Shown piece by piece: positions 8,616 to 17,172 of a DNA stretch of 64,000 bases; position 1 is the first letter of the stretch; every line of letters begins with the position of its first letter. Below the pieces are notes generated by a model. It had not been told where the DNA came from. It searched no databases and saw nothing but the letters and a program-made list of their open reading frames with translations. The DNA is from Cytobacillus praedii (GTDB taxonomy: Bacteria > Bacillota > Bacilli > Bacillales > Cytobacillaceae), in the NCBI RefSeq assembly GCF_001439605.1, contig NZ_LMBX01000013.1:25493-89492 (forward strand), read 5' to 3'. A program made the translations under genes and the position numbers.

Positions 8616-9758
8616 TTGGAACGGATTTACGTTGACCATGCGGCTACGTCGCCCATGCATCCAAAAGTGATTGAAAGAATGATGGAGATAATGGGTTCAG
8701 AATTTGGCAATCCGTCTAGCATCCACCATTTCGGCCGCAAGGCACGTCATATTATTGATGAAGCCCGTTCGGAATTAGCGAAAAGCATCAATGCTGAACC
8801 GAATGAGATTATTTTTACAAGCGGGGGAACGGAAGCGGATAATCACGCCATTTTTGGGGTGGCAGAATCGTACGGAGAGCATGGAAAACATATAATTACC
8901 ACGCAAATAGAGCATCATGCCGTTCTGCATGCATGTCAAAAATTAGAAACTATTGGATTTGAAGTTACTTATCTGCCAGTTGATCAAGAGGGAAGGATCC
9001 AGGCGGCGGATGTTGAGAAAGCACTAAGAGATGATACAATCCTTGTGACGGTCATGTATGGAAATAATGAGGTTGGAACAATTCAGCCTATTAAAGAAAT
9101 TGGAAAAATCCTTGCTGAACATCCCGCTATTTTTCATACTGATGCGGTCCAAGCATATGGGTTGGAGAAAATAAATGTAAAAGAATATGGAATTGATTTA
9201 TTATCTGTTTCCGCCCATAAAATAAATGGGCCAAAAGGGATCGGATTTTTATATGCCAATAAAGCTGCGAAGCTTTCTCCGCGTTTATTTGGAGGGGAGC
9301 AGGAAAGAAAAAGACGTGCTGGAACAGAAAATGTTCCTTCTGTTGCCGGTTTCTTAGAAGCTGTTCGAATCAGCCAGCAGGAAATGGAAAACAAGGTAAC
9401 GATGTATCAAAAGTTTAAGACAGCTTTTCTGAAAAAATTAACAGAAAATCAAATTGAGTTCAGTCAGAACGGATCACTTGATTATTCATTGCCTCATGTT
9501 TTAAACTTAAGCTTTCCTGGAACAAATGTGGAGGCCATGCTGGTAAATCTGGACTTGGCAGGTATTGCTGCATCAAGCGGTTCGGCATGTACAGCAGGTT
9601 CAATTGATCCATCCCATGTGCTTGTTGCCATGTTTGGACAGGGAGACGATCGCCTGCAAAATTCAATCCGGTTTAGTTTTGGGCTTTCTAATACACTGGA
9701 GCAGATTGAACAGGCAGGAGAGGAAACGAGTAAAATCGTGAAGCGATTAACTAAATAG
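8616..9758 (+). CDS. yrvO: Cysteine desulfurase (YrvO/IscS-like)
   Basis: This is a PLP-dependent class V aminotransferase-fold enzyme of 380 residues that removes sulfur from cysteine as an enzyme-bound persulfide. The PLP lysine lies in SVSAHKINGPKGIGFL (about residue 200) and the active-site cysteine in SSGSACTAGSIDPS (about residue 327). The N-terminal YVDHAATSPMHP and GGTEADNHAI motifs are standard. The TTG start follows AAGAAGGTGA. It is 31 bases from mnmA and is probably its dedicated sulfur donor, as described for B. subtilis YrvO and MnmA. No iscU or other Fe-S scaffold gene is nearby. Confidence 0.95.
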   Translation: MERIYVDHAATSPMHPKVIERMMEIMGSEFGNPSSIHHFGRKARHIIDEARSELAKSINAEPNEIIFTSGGTEADNHAIFGVAESYGEHGKHIITTQIEHHAVLHACQKLETIGFEVTYLPVDQEGRIQAADVEKALRDDTILVTVMYGNNEVGTIQPIKEIGKILAEHPAIFHTDAVQAYGLEKINVKEYGIDLLSVSAHKINGPKGIGFLYANKAAKLSPRLFGGEQERKRRAGTENVPSVAGFLEAVRISQQEMENKVTMYQKFKTAFLKKLTENQIEFSQNGSLDYSLPHVLNLSFPGTNVEAMLVNLDLAGIAASSGSACTAGSIDPSHVLVAMFGQGDDRLQNSIRFSFGLSNTLEQIEQAGEETSKIVKRLTK

Positions 9759-9783
9759 ATTATTTTAATAGGAAACGTGGTGA

Positions 9784-10905
<1,122 letters not shown>

Positions 10906-10912
10906 ATAGACT

Positions 10913-10945
10913 GCCTCAATTCTATCAATTAGAGTTGGGGCTTCT
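10913..10945 (+). terminator. Probable mnmA terminator
   Basis: Arms GCCTCAA and TTGGGGC, with inner TCT/AGA, form a stem just after the mnmA stop; the T tract (TTCTTC) is weak. Confidence 0.5.
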
Positions 10946-10985
10946 TCATGGTTTTTAGAATCTAAATCCTTTGTACTTTGAAGAA

Positions 10986-11141
10986 TGTCTGGCCAGCGTT
11001 ATCGCCTATCGTCAACATCGGCCTGCACTCGCTTGCAGCGGTTCCATTATCTCTCATAAAAGGCGAGGGGCTAGGAGCAGAATCTAGGTTGCGGAGAACC
11101 TCTGCGATTGTATGGGGATGAGCAAGGCGCTTCTGCTTTTC
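10986..11141 (+). repeat. Dispersed hairpin repeat, copy 1 (mnmA-yrrB gap)
   Basis: This is a member of a family of intergenic elements recognised here by a head like GTCTAGCT-CAGCGCCTATCG and a tail like GAT-A-CAAGGCGCTTGCGCTTTTC. This copy has head GTCTGGCCAGCGTTATCGCC and tail GATGAGCAAGGCGCTT then CTGCTTTTC. An extended -10 TGCTATAAT (11145-11153) abuts its right end and may drive yrrB. Confidence 0.65.
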
Positions 11142-11144
11142 TTA

Positions 11145-11153
11145 TGCTATAAT
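11145..11153 (+). promoter_or_regulatory. Extended -10 element, probable yrrB promoter
   Basis: TGCTATAAT lies 28 bases upstream of the yrrB start and directly after a repeat copy. No clear -35 is seen. Confidence 0.45.
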
Positions 11154-11180
11154 TTTGACAGAAGAATGGAGTGAAGTTAG

Positions 11181-11843
11181 ATGGATCATAACCAATTAGG
11201 TATTCAATATATGCAAGAAGGAAAATGGGAGGAAGCAGCGAAGATTTTTATGGAAGCAATTGAAGAGAACCCGATAGATCCCGTTTCCTATATTAACTTT
11301 GGCAATGTTCTTTCAGCAGTCGGTGAGGTTGAAAAAGCGCTCAAATTTTACGAAAAAGCAATAGAATTGGATGAAAACGCAGCAGCTGCTTATTATAGTG
11401 CTGGTAATTTATATTATGAGCTTGAACAGTTTGAACAAGCAAAAAAAATGTTTGAGACAGCAATGAAAAAAGGCTTAGAGTCTGGTGATAATTACTTTAT
11501 GCTTGGTTTGACCTTAGTAGCCCTTGAACAAGGAAAATTAGCGCTGCCCTATCTCCAAAGAAGCACTGAGCTTAATCCAAATGATGCGGAAGCATTTTTT
11601 CAATATGGATTATGTTTAGCACAGCTTAACTTTGTGGATGAATCTATTTTGCAATTTGAGCATTGTATTCACATTGATTCTAATCATGCAGATGCTTTTT
11701 ATAATCTCGGAGTTGCCTATGGATTTAAAGAAGAAGTAGAAAAAGCTCTTGAATATTTCAATCAGGCACTTAAGATCCAACCGGACCATTTACTTGCTGG
11801 ATATGGAAAGAAGCTAATTGAAAAGGGAAATTCCGACATCTGA
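11181..11843 (+). CDS. yrrB: Tetratricopeptide-repeat protein (YrrB)
   Basis: This 220-residue soluble protein is made of about six TPR units, visible as repeated patterns such as NFGNVLSAVGEVEKALKFYE, YYSAGNLYYELEQFEQAKKM, FQYGLCLAQLNFVDES and YNLGVAYGFKEEVEKALEYF. The structure of B. subtilis YrrB as a TPR protein is known, but its partner is not; TPRs mediate protein-protein contact. The gene sits between mnmA and recD2, as in B. subtilis, and ends 35 bases before recD2, so cotranscription is likely. The ATG has GGAGTGA about ten bases upstream. Confidence 0.85.
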   Translation: MDHNQLGIQYMQEGKWEEAAKIFMEAIEENPIDPVSYINFGNVLSAVGEVEKALKFYEKAIELDENAAAAYYSAGNLYYELEQFEQAKKMFETAMKKGLESGDNYFMLGLTLVALEQGKLALPYLQRSTELNPNDAEAFFQYGLCLAQLNFVDESILQFEHCIHIDSNHADAFYNLGVAYGFKEEVEKALEYFNQALKIQPDHLLAGYGKKLIEKGNSDI

Positions 11844-11877
11844 TCATTAGCAGGAATCACGAGGGAAAGGAGGAAAA

Positions 11878-14289
11878 ATGATGGAGAAACAGGACTCCTT
11901 AGACTTGTTTGCTGAACAAGGGAAATACATAAAGGGAAAGCATCTCGTTACCATCTTTCATAATGAGCAAAACCTATATACGGTTTTGCGTATTCGGGTA
12001 GAGGAAACGAATGATCAGTATGAGGATAAAGAGGCAGTGGTAACTGGATATTTTCCGAAGATGCATGAACAGGAAACGTATATTTTTTATGGAGAATTGA
12101 AAGATCACCCGAAATTTGGAGTCCAGTTTCAGGCCAATCATTTTCGCAAAGATATCCCTCAGACGAAACAAGGTGTAGCAAATTATTTATCAAGTGAGCT
12201 GTTTAAAGGAATTGGAAAAAAGACGGCTGAAAGCATCGTTGAAACATTAGGGGAAAATGCGATTTCAAAAATTCTAAATCAGCCATCCCTGCTTGACCAA
12301 ATTCCGAAACTTGCTCCGGAAAAAGCTAAAACCTTATATGATACGTTAATGGAGCATCAGGGACTGGAACAGGCAATGATTGCATTAAACCAGTATGGGT
12401 TTGGTCCACAGCTATCAATGAAGATTTACCAGGCTTATAAAGAGCAAACGATGGAAGTTATACAGAATAATCCGTATAAACTTGTTGAGGATATTGAAGG
12501 TATTGGATTTGGCAGAGCAGATGAACTAGGCTTTCAATTAGGGATTTCAGGAAGCCATCCAGATAGAATTAGAGCGGCATGTCTATACATACTTGAAACG
12601 GAAAGCATGCAGGCCGGACATGTGTACACGGAGGCAAGAGTACTATTGCCTAGTGTAAAAAGACTTCTTGAAGAAAATAAGCGTGACGGAATTGAGTTCG
12701 AAAGCATTTCTAATGAAATTGTTAAGCTTGGGGAAGAAGGGAAAATTATGATCGAAGATCAGCGATTGTATGTACCTTCCCTTTATTTTTCGGAAAAAGG
12801 ACTAGTAACCAATATTAAACGGGTATTAAAGCAAACACAATATGAAGATCAGTTTCCAGAGTCAGAATTTCTGCTAGCATTAGGAAAATTGGAAGAGCGA
12901 TTGAAGGTACATTATGCACCAACTCAAAAAGATGCCATCCAAACGGCCTTAATGTCGCCTATGCTCATATTAACAGGTGGTCCAGGTACGGGAAAGACAA
13001 CAGTTATTAAAGGGATTGTTGAGTTATATGCGGACTTGCATGGCTGCTCATTAGACCCGAAGGATTATAAAAAGGAAGAGCCTTTTCCATTTATCTTAGC
13101 AGCTCCGACTGGCCGGGCTGCCAAAAGGATGACTGAGTCAACAGGCTTGCCTGCCTTAACGATTCATAGACTTCTTGGCTGGAATGGGACAGAAGGATTT
13201 GATCGGCATGAAGAAAATCCATTAGAGGGTAAAATTATCATTGTTGATGAAACTTCGATGGTTGATATTTGGCTTGCTAATCAGCTTTTTAAAGCAATTC
13301 CGGAAAATATGCAAGTTATATTAGTTGGGGATGAGGACCAGCTGCCTTCGGTTGGTCCTGGGCAAGTGTTAAAGGACTTACTTAATTCAGAACGAATTCC
13401 AACGGTTAAATTAACGGATATTTACAGACAGGCAGAAGGGTCATCGATTATTGAGCTTGCACATGAAATGAAAAAAGGAAGGCTCCCAGCGAATATTTCT
13501 GCCCAGCAGGCAGACCGCTCCTTTATTAAATGCAATCCTGGACAAATAGCAACTGCGATCGAAAAAGTAGTTTTAAATGCAAAGAAAAAGGGGTATACAG
13601 CAAAGGATATTCAAGTGCTGGCACCAATGTATAAGGGACCTGCTGGAATTGACCGTTTAAATGAAATTATACAGGAAATTTTTAATCCAAATGACGGAAC
13701 AAGAAAAGAATTAGCTTTCGGGGACGTTAAATACCGAATTGGCGATAAAGTTCTTCAATTGGTGAATCAGCCAGAAAATCATGTTTTTAATGGGGATATG
13801 GGTGAAATTGTTTCGATTTTTTATTCGAAAGAAAACACGGAGAAGCAAGATATGGTTGTCGTTTCTTTTGATGGTGCCGAAGCAACCTATACACGTCAGG
13901 ATTTAAATCAAATTACACACGCGTATTGCTGCTCTGTACATAAATCACAGGGAAGTGAATTTCCGATTGTTATTCTTCCCGTTGTTAAGAGCTATTACCG
14001 AATGCTGCGAAGAAACTTGCTTTATACTGCCATCACACGCAGTAAGCAATTTCTTATCCTATGCGGGGAAGAAGAAGCATTAAAGATAGGTGTTGAAAGA
14101 GCAGATGAGCAATCACGGCTAACGAGTTTAACTGAAAAGCTTAAAGAAGCACTTTCGGAACATTCCCCTGTAGAAAAAGAGCTTGATGGAGCATCTTTAA
14201 CATATGAAGAGGAATTAATGAATACAGACCCGTTAATTGGGATGGAAAATATAACGCCGTATGATTTTATGGAAATAGAAAATACCTAA
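11878..14289 (+). CDS. recD2: RecD2 family 5'-3' DNA helicase (YrrC)
   Basis: This 803-residue superfamily 1B helicase has the N-terminal OB-like and helix-hairpin-helix region typical of RecD2 (GIGKKTAESIVETLG near residue 116, then EGIGFGRADELG near 207). The helicase core follows: Walker A GGPGTGKTTV near residue 368, motif Ia APTGRAAKRM, Walker B IIIVDETSMVD, VGDEDQLPSVGPG, and C-terminal motifs VHKSQGSEFP and YTAITRSKQF. RecD2 works without RecBC, linked to mismatch repair and fork stability. The ATG at 11878 follows AAAGGAGG; a second ATG comes directly after. A strong terminator follows. Confidence 0.95.
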   Translation: MMEKQDSLDLFAEQGKYIKGKHLVTIFHNEQNLYTVLRIRVEETNDQYEDKEAVVTGYFPKMHEQETYIFYGELKDHPKFGVQFQANHFRKDIPQTKQGVANYLSSELFKGIGKKTAESIVETLGENAISKILNQPSLLDQIPKLAPEKAKTLYDTLMEHQGLEQAMIALNQYGFGPQLSMKIYQAYKEQTMEVIQNNPYKLVEDIEGIGFGRADELGFQLGISGSHPDRIRAACLYILETESMQAGHVYTEARVLLPSVKRLLEENKRDGIEFESISNEIVKLGEEGKIMIEDQRLYVPSLYFSEKGLVTNIKRVLKQTQYEDQFPESEFLLALGKLEERLKVHYAPTQKDAIQTALMSPMLILTGGPGTGKTTVIKGIVELYADLHGCSLDPKDYKKEEPFPFILAAPTGRAAKRMTESTGLPALTIHRLLGWNGTEGFDRHEENPLEGKIIIVDETSMVDIWLANQLFKAIPENMQVILVGDEDQLPSVGPGQVLKDLLNSERIPTVKLTDIYRQAEGSSIIELAHEMKKGRLPANISAQQADRSFIKCNPGQIATAIEKVVLNAKKKGYTAKDIQVLAPMYKGPAGIDRLNEIIQEIFNPNDGTRKELAFGDVKYRIGDKVLQLVNQPENHVFNGDMGEIVSIFYSKENTEKQDMVVVSFDGAEATYTRQDLNQITHAYCCSVHKSQGSEFPIVILPVVKSYYRMLRRNLLYTAITRSKQFLILCGEEEALKIGVERADEQSRLTSLTEKLKEALSEHSPVEKELDGASLTYEEELMNTDPLIGMENITPYDFMEIENT

Positions 14290-14320
14290 AAAGGACAGCC
14301 AATAAAGGCTGTCTTTTTTA
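14288..14320 (+). terminator. Terminator of recD2
   Basis: Arms AAGGACAGCC and GGCTGTCTTT enclose AATAAA and end in TTTTTT. Confidence 0.88.
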
Positions 14321-14446
14321 GGTAGGCTCTTTTCTAAAAGATATTTGTTTTGTATCATCCATTTTGTGAACCCCAAAAAGCTTGGTTGATGGAACGGAGG
14401 TCAACCTCTCCTATCAATATTTTAATGAAAGAAAAGAGGTATTAAT

Positions 14447-14614
14447 ATGAGAAAATGGAATGAAGCTGCGGCTCCTAATAATAATTTAACCTCTGCGCAG
14501 ATTCAAACATCTAATTTGATTAATAAAAAGCAGGAGCATGAGTTTTCTGAGGAGCTTTCAGATGGCGGTGAAAGGAACGAGAGGTTCAACAAACCAAGAT
14601 ATAATAAACATTAA
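14447..14614 (+). CDS. Small 55-residue protein, possibly gamma-type SASP-like
   Basis: The frame begins MRKWNEAAAPNNNLTSAQIQ and continues with TSNLINKKQEHEFSEELSD, ending in a basic tail. The AAAAGAGGT ribosome binding site is correctly spaced from the ATG. The pattern L-T-S-A-Q-x-x-x-x-N, then x-E-F-S-E-E-L, recalls the T-N-A-Q-x-V-x-x-x-N, G-x-F-G-T-E-F repeat of gamma-type small acid-soluble spore proteins, but only one weak repeat is present, so this is a suggestion. It lies alone between recD2 and yrrD, with about 125 bases of apparently non-coding DNA before it. Confidence 0.65.
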   Translation: MRKWNEAAAPNNNLTSAQIQTSNLINKKQEHEFSEELSDGGERNERFNKPRYNKH

Positions 14615-14710
14615 CCGCCTTTTTTGCTGGTGAGAATGGAAAGCGTTTCACGTTATTTTTCTTCAAAGTTGAAGCCAAACTAAGAATGTTCCGGGAAGGT
14701 GGGACTAACT

Positions 14711-15184
14711 TTGCGGACATTCTCATTATTAAAGGGACTTCCAGTTATTGAATTAAATAGCGGTGCCAAAATTGGCGAGGTTTGCGATATATGTATTTCT
14801 GGCAGTGGGGTTGTTAAAGGCTTGCTCGTTCGAAAAGGGGCTTTGCTGAAAAAAACGTTTCATTTGAATGTTCAAGATGTGTCTTCCTTTGGCTGGGACG
14901 GAGTTATGATCGTGGATCAAGCGATCATGACCCCAGTTAAAAAACCGCATGAATTTACATTTGAAGGAAGAAATCGTTTAACTGGAAAAACGATTATGAC
15001 AAGCGAAGGAGAACGGCTTGGCTTATTAGAAGATGTATATTTTCAGGAAGAAGTGGGGACAATTGTAGGGTATGAATTATCAGATGGGTTCTTTGCAGAT
15101 ATGCTGGAAGGAAAACGCGTAATCAAAACCGAATTGCCCCCAGCAATTGGAAAGGACACCATCATCGTAAACGTTAAAGAGTGA
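14711..15184 (+). CDS. yrrD: PRC-barrel domain protein (YrrD)
   Basis: This 157-residue protein has two PRC-barrel modules: MRTFSLLKGLPVIELNSGAK at the N-terminus and GRNRLTGKTIMTSEGERLGL from about residue 86. PRC barrels occur in RimM and in photosynthetic reaction centres; the role of YrrD is not established. The TTG start at 14711 has AAGGTGGG six bases upstream and gives the MRTFSLLKG N-terminus shared with B. subtilis YrrD; a GTG four codons earlier is less likely. It is followed after 12 bases by a zinc-ribbon gene and is probably cotranscribed with it. Confidence 0.85.
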   Translation: MRTFSLLKGLPVIELNSGAKIGEVCDICISGSGVVKGLLVRKGALLKKTFHLNVQDVSSFGWDGVMIVDQAIMTPVKKPHEFTFEGRNRLTGKTIMTSEGERLGLLEDVYFQEEVGTIVGYELSDGFFADMLEGKRVIKTELPPAIGKDTIIVNVKE

Positions 15185-15196
15185 GGTGTCTTTTCC

Positions 15197-15388
15197 ATGC
15201 TGAAATGTCCCAACTGCCAGAGTAAGGATATCGGAAAAATTGGAATAAGCCAATATTATTGCTGGAGCTGCTTTATCGAGCTTTCTTTATCCAAAGGTGT
15301 AATTAATACACATCAGGTGGAAGAAGACGGAACATTAAGTTCACTTGATGATTTATTTGAAGAAGACGAACGCCGCTACCTTTTATAA
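15197..15388 (+). CDS. Small zinc-ribbon-like protein
   Basis: This 63-residue protein carries two CxxC pairs (CPNCQSKDIGKIG and YYCWSCFIEL), which could bind zinc as a ribbon, followed by an acidic tail (SSLDDLFEEDERRYLL). The ATG at 15197 has GTGAGGTG upstream. Its position between yrrD and a DUF3918-like gene suggests one small operon. Similar short proteins occur in Bacillus genomes without assigned function. Confidence 0.78.
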   Translation: MLKCPNCQSKDIGKIGISQYYCWSCFIELSLSKGVINTHQVEEDGTLSSLDDLFEEDERRYLL

Positions 15389-15413
15389 TTAATTAAAAAT
15401 CGAGGTGAGACAA

Positions 15414-15548
15414 TTGAATCGAGTGTTAACCTCAGCGATAGTTTTTGGTGCAGGAATGGCTGCATATGGCCTGGCACAAAAAAATAATCTAATGTCGGAA
15501 CGGCAAATGAAGAAAATACAAAAAAGAATAACAAAGGCTTTGTTTTAA
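15414..15548 (+). CDS. yrzQ: YrzQ-like small membrane-associated protein (DUF3918 type)
   Basis: The 44-residue frame starts at TTG 15414 with CGAGGTGAGA upstream. It reads MNRVLTSAIVFGAGMAAYGL, one short hydrophobic stretch with glycines, then a basic amphipathic helix (MSERQMKKIQKRITKALF). This matches the small YrzQ-type proteins of Bacillus. The function is unknown. A strong terminator follows eight bases downstream. Confidence 0.8.
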   Translation: MNRVLTSAIVFGAGMAAYGLAQKNNLMSERQMKKIQKRITKALF

Positions 15549-15555
15549 AAGAATA

Positions 15556-15587
15556 GGGGCTGACATCTTTAAGGTGTCAGCCCTTTT
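15556..15587 (+). terminator. Terminator of the yrrD-yrzQ unit
   Basis: Arms GGGGCTGACA and TGTCAGCCC are followed by TTTTT. Confidence 0.9.
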
Positions 15588-15636
15588 TGCATAAATCTGA
15601 ATGCTTACACCCACAATAAGGATAGGAGGGTACAGT

Positions 15637-16719
15637 GTGGATATTCGATTAAAATGGTATTATCGATTGGGATTTCTCCTATTATTATTTATTGTCTTAT
15701 TTGTTTTTTTAAAGCTTCAGCAACTATGGATGCCTATCTTAAAAATTATTATGGCTGTCTTTTTCCCTTTTATCATAGCTGCCTTCATTACCTATTTACT
15801 TCATCCGATTGTAAAAAAACTGCATGAAAGCGGATTACATAAAGGAGTAGCCGTTTTTTGCATTTATTTTCTTTTTTTCGGCGGGGTGGGTTTGGCATTC
15901 TATAAAGGAATTCCGGCATTTATTCATCAATTAAGAGACTTAACAGAAAATGCGCCGCAATTTGCCAATCAATACAGAGAGTGGATTGAAATCATACAGC
16001 ATAAAACCTCTACTTGGCCGGATGGATTGCAAACTAGAATAGACGAAGGAATATTGGCTATGGAATCGGCTTTAGATAAACTCTTATCAAAAAGTGTAAA
16101 CATATTATTAAGTATTTTAAATTACTCTTTAATCATCGCCATCATTCCTTTTATTTCTTTTTACATGCTAAAGGATTATGAATTAATGAAAAGAACTGTA
16201 TGGTATATAACACCAAGAAAGTGGAGACAGGAAGGAATTCTTTTTTTGCGCGATGTCGATAAATCATTGGGAAGCTATATTAGGGGACAGCTATTAGTCT
16301 GTGTGACCGTGGGAGCCATATCTGCTTTGCTATTTTGGATTGTTGGGATGAAATATCCACTGCTGCTTGGCATGCTAATTGGCGTCACAAATGTTATCCC
16401 TTATTTTGGACCAATTTTTGGGGCCATCCCAGCTGTAATCATCGCTTCCACCATATCAGTAAAAATGATTATTATCTCAGTCGTTATCGTTTTTGTTCTC
16501 CAATTTGTTGAAGGCAATATTTTGTCGCCATTAATTGTCGGAAAAAGCTTGCATATGCACCCGCTTGTGATCATGCTGGCACTCCTTGCTGGAGGAGAAG
16601 CAGGAGGGGTGTTGGGACTAATTATAGCAGTCCCTATTTTAGCGGTAATTAAGGTGAGCTTGCTCCATGCAAGGGCCCATTTTGTAAAAGGATTAAACCC
16701 GAAATTTAACCGTTCTTGA
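15637..16719 (+). CDS. yrrI: AI-2E family transporter-like membrane protein (YrrI)
   Basis: This is a 360-residue member of the AI-2E (PerM/TqsA) family. It has two N-terminal helices, a soluble segment of about 90 residues, and a C-terminal block of helices with typical signatures: FISFYMLKDYELMKRTVW, DVDKSLGSYIRGQLLVC, GVTNVIPYFGPIFGAIPA and the HPLVIMLALLAGGEAGGVLG tail. Some members act as Na+/H+ antiporters or autoinducer exporters; the substrate here is open. The start is chosen at GTG 15637, where GGAGGG lies six bases upstream; an ATG 12 codons earlier has no ribosome binding site. It stands alone before the alaS T-box. Confidence 0.87.
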   Translation: MDIRLKWYYRLGFLLLLFIVLFVFLKLQQLWMPILKIIMAVFFPFIIAAFITYLLHPIVKKLHESGLHKGVAVFCIYFLFFGGVGLAFYKGIPAFIHQLRDLTENAPQFANQYREWIEIIQHKTSTWPDGLQTRIDEGILAMESALDKLLSKSVNILLSILNYSLIIAIIPFISFYMLKDYELMKRTVWYITPRKWRQEGILFLRDVDKSLGSYIRGQLLVCVTVGAISALLFWIVGMKYPLLLGMLIGVTNVIPYFGPIFGAIPAVIIASTISVKMIIISVVIVFVLQFVEGNILSPLIVGKSLHMHPLVIMLALLAGGEAGGVLGLIIAVPILAVIKVSLLHARAHFVKGLNPKFNRS

Positions 16720-16745
16720 CAAATCTATTTTGAACTCGATATAAT
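16716..16745 (+). promoter_or_regulatory. Promoter of the alaS T-box operon
   Basis: TTGACA (16716-16721) and TATAAT (16740-16745) are spaced by 18 bases. A second TATAAT at 16751 lacks a well-spaced -35. Confidence 0.8.
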
Positions 16746-16769
16746 TCGACTATAATCAAAAGTATAAGT

Positions 16770-17140
16770 GTAACATGAAGAAGGAACGAGTATGTTATAG
16801 TCCATCTACGTGTCTAGCGAAAGTCGTCTAGCTCTCTTTGGTCTAAGCCAATCCAGCAGTAAGGTTATAGAATTTCTTACAGCAGGCTTGTCTTATGTAT
16901 CCCTAAGGCTAATCGACGTAATTACGCTTTTCGCATCAGAAAGGGAATTCCTAGGCTGGAAGAATTCCTAGATGAAGGATAACAGAACGCTAATCCGGAG
17001 TGCAGTTAATTCCTGCCGTCTATCCGCGTTAAGGATTTGAGAGATGAATTGAAGGCAAATGTTTTTTTGAAGCTTTTCTATTCAAATCAGGGTGGTACCA
17101 CGAATAGCTCTTCGTCCCTGTCCGGGAGGAGGGCTTTTTT
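16770..17140 (+). promoter_or_regulatory. T-box leader for alaS (specifier GCU, alanine)
   Basis: This is a tRNA-sensing riboswitch. Stem I begins near GAACGAGTATGTTATAG; TGTTAT and CATCTA pair with TAGATG and ATAACA near 16968-16983. The specifier loop reads GAAC-GCT-AATCCGGAG (GCT at 16988-16991), an alanine codon. The conserved T-box AGGGTGGTACCACG is at 17089-17102, and a terminator (GAGCTCTTCGTCCC with GGGAGGAGGGCT and a T run) ends at about 17140. Uncharged tRNA-Ala should favour the antiterminator. About 125 bases between the two strands of Stem I look like an inserted dispersed repeat. Confidence 0.93.
16809..16933 (+). repeat. Dispersed hairpin repeat inside T-box Stem I (divergent copy 2)
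   Basis: The segment from GTGTCTAGCGAAA to CGCTTTTCGC forms its own closed stem (GCGAAA with TTTCGC, and CGTC with GACG). It shares AAGCCAATCC, GGCTTGTCTTATG and CCCTAAGGCTAA with the copy at 24428. CATC occurs on both sides (16803 and 16934) and could be a target duplication. Confidence 0.55.
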
Positions 17141-17172
17141 TGTTGATAAAAATAACTTTAGGAGGCATATAT

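Noticed and set aside
16755..17172. Coding frame through the alaS leader (62 codons from 17037, or long alaS start at 17092)
   Set aside because: The segment is the T-box antiterminator/terminator, and alaS starts at 17173 behind AGGAGG.
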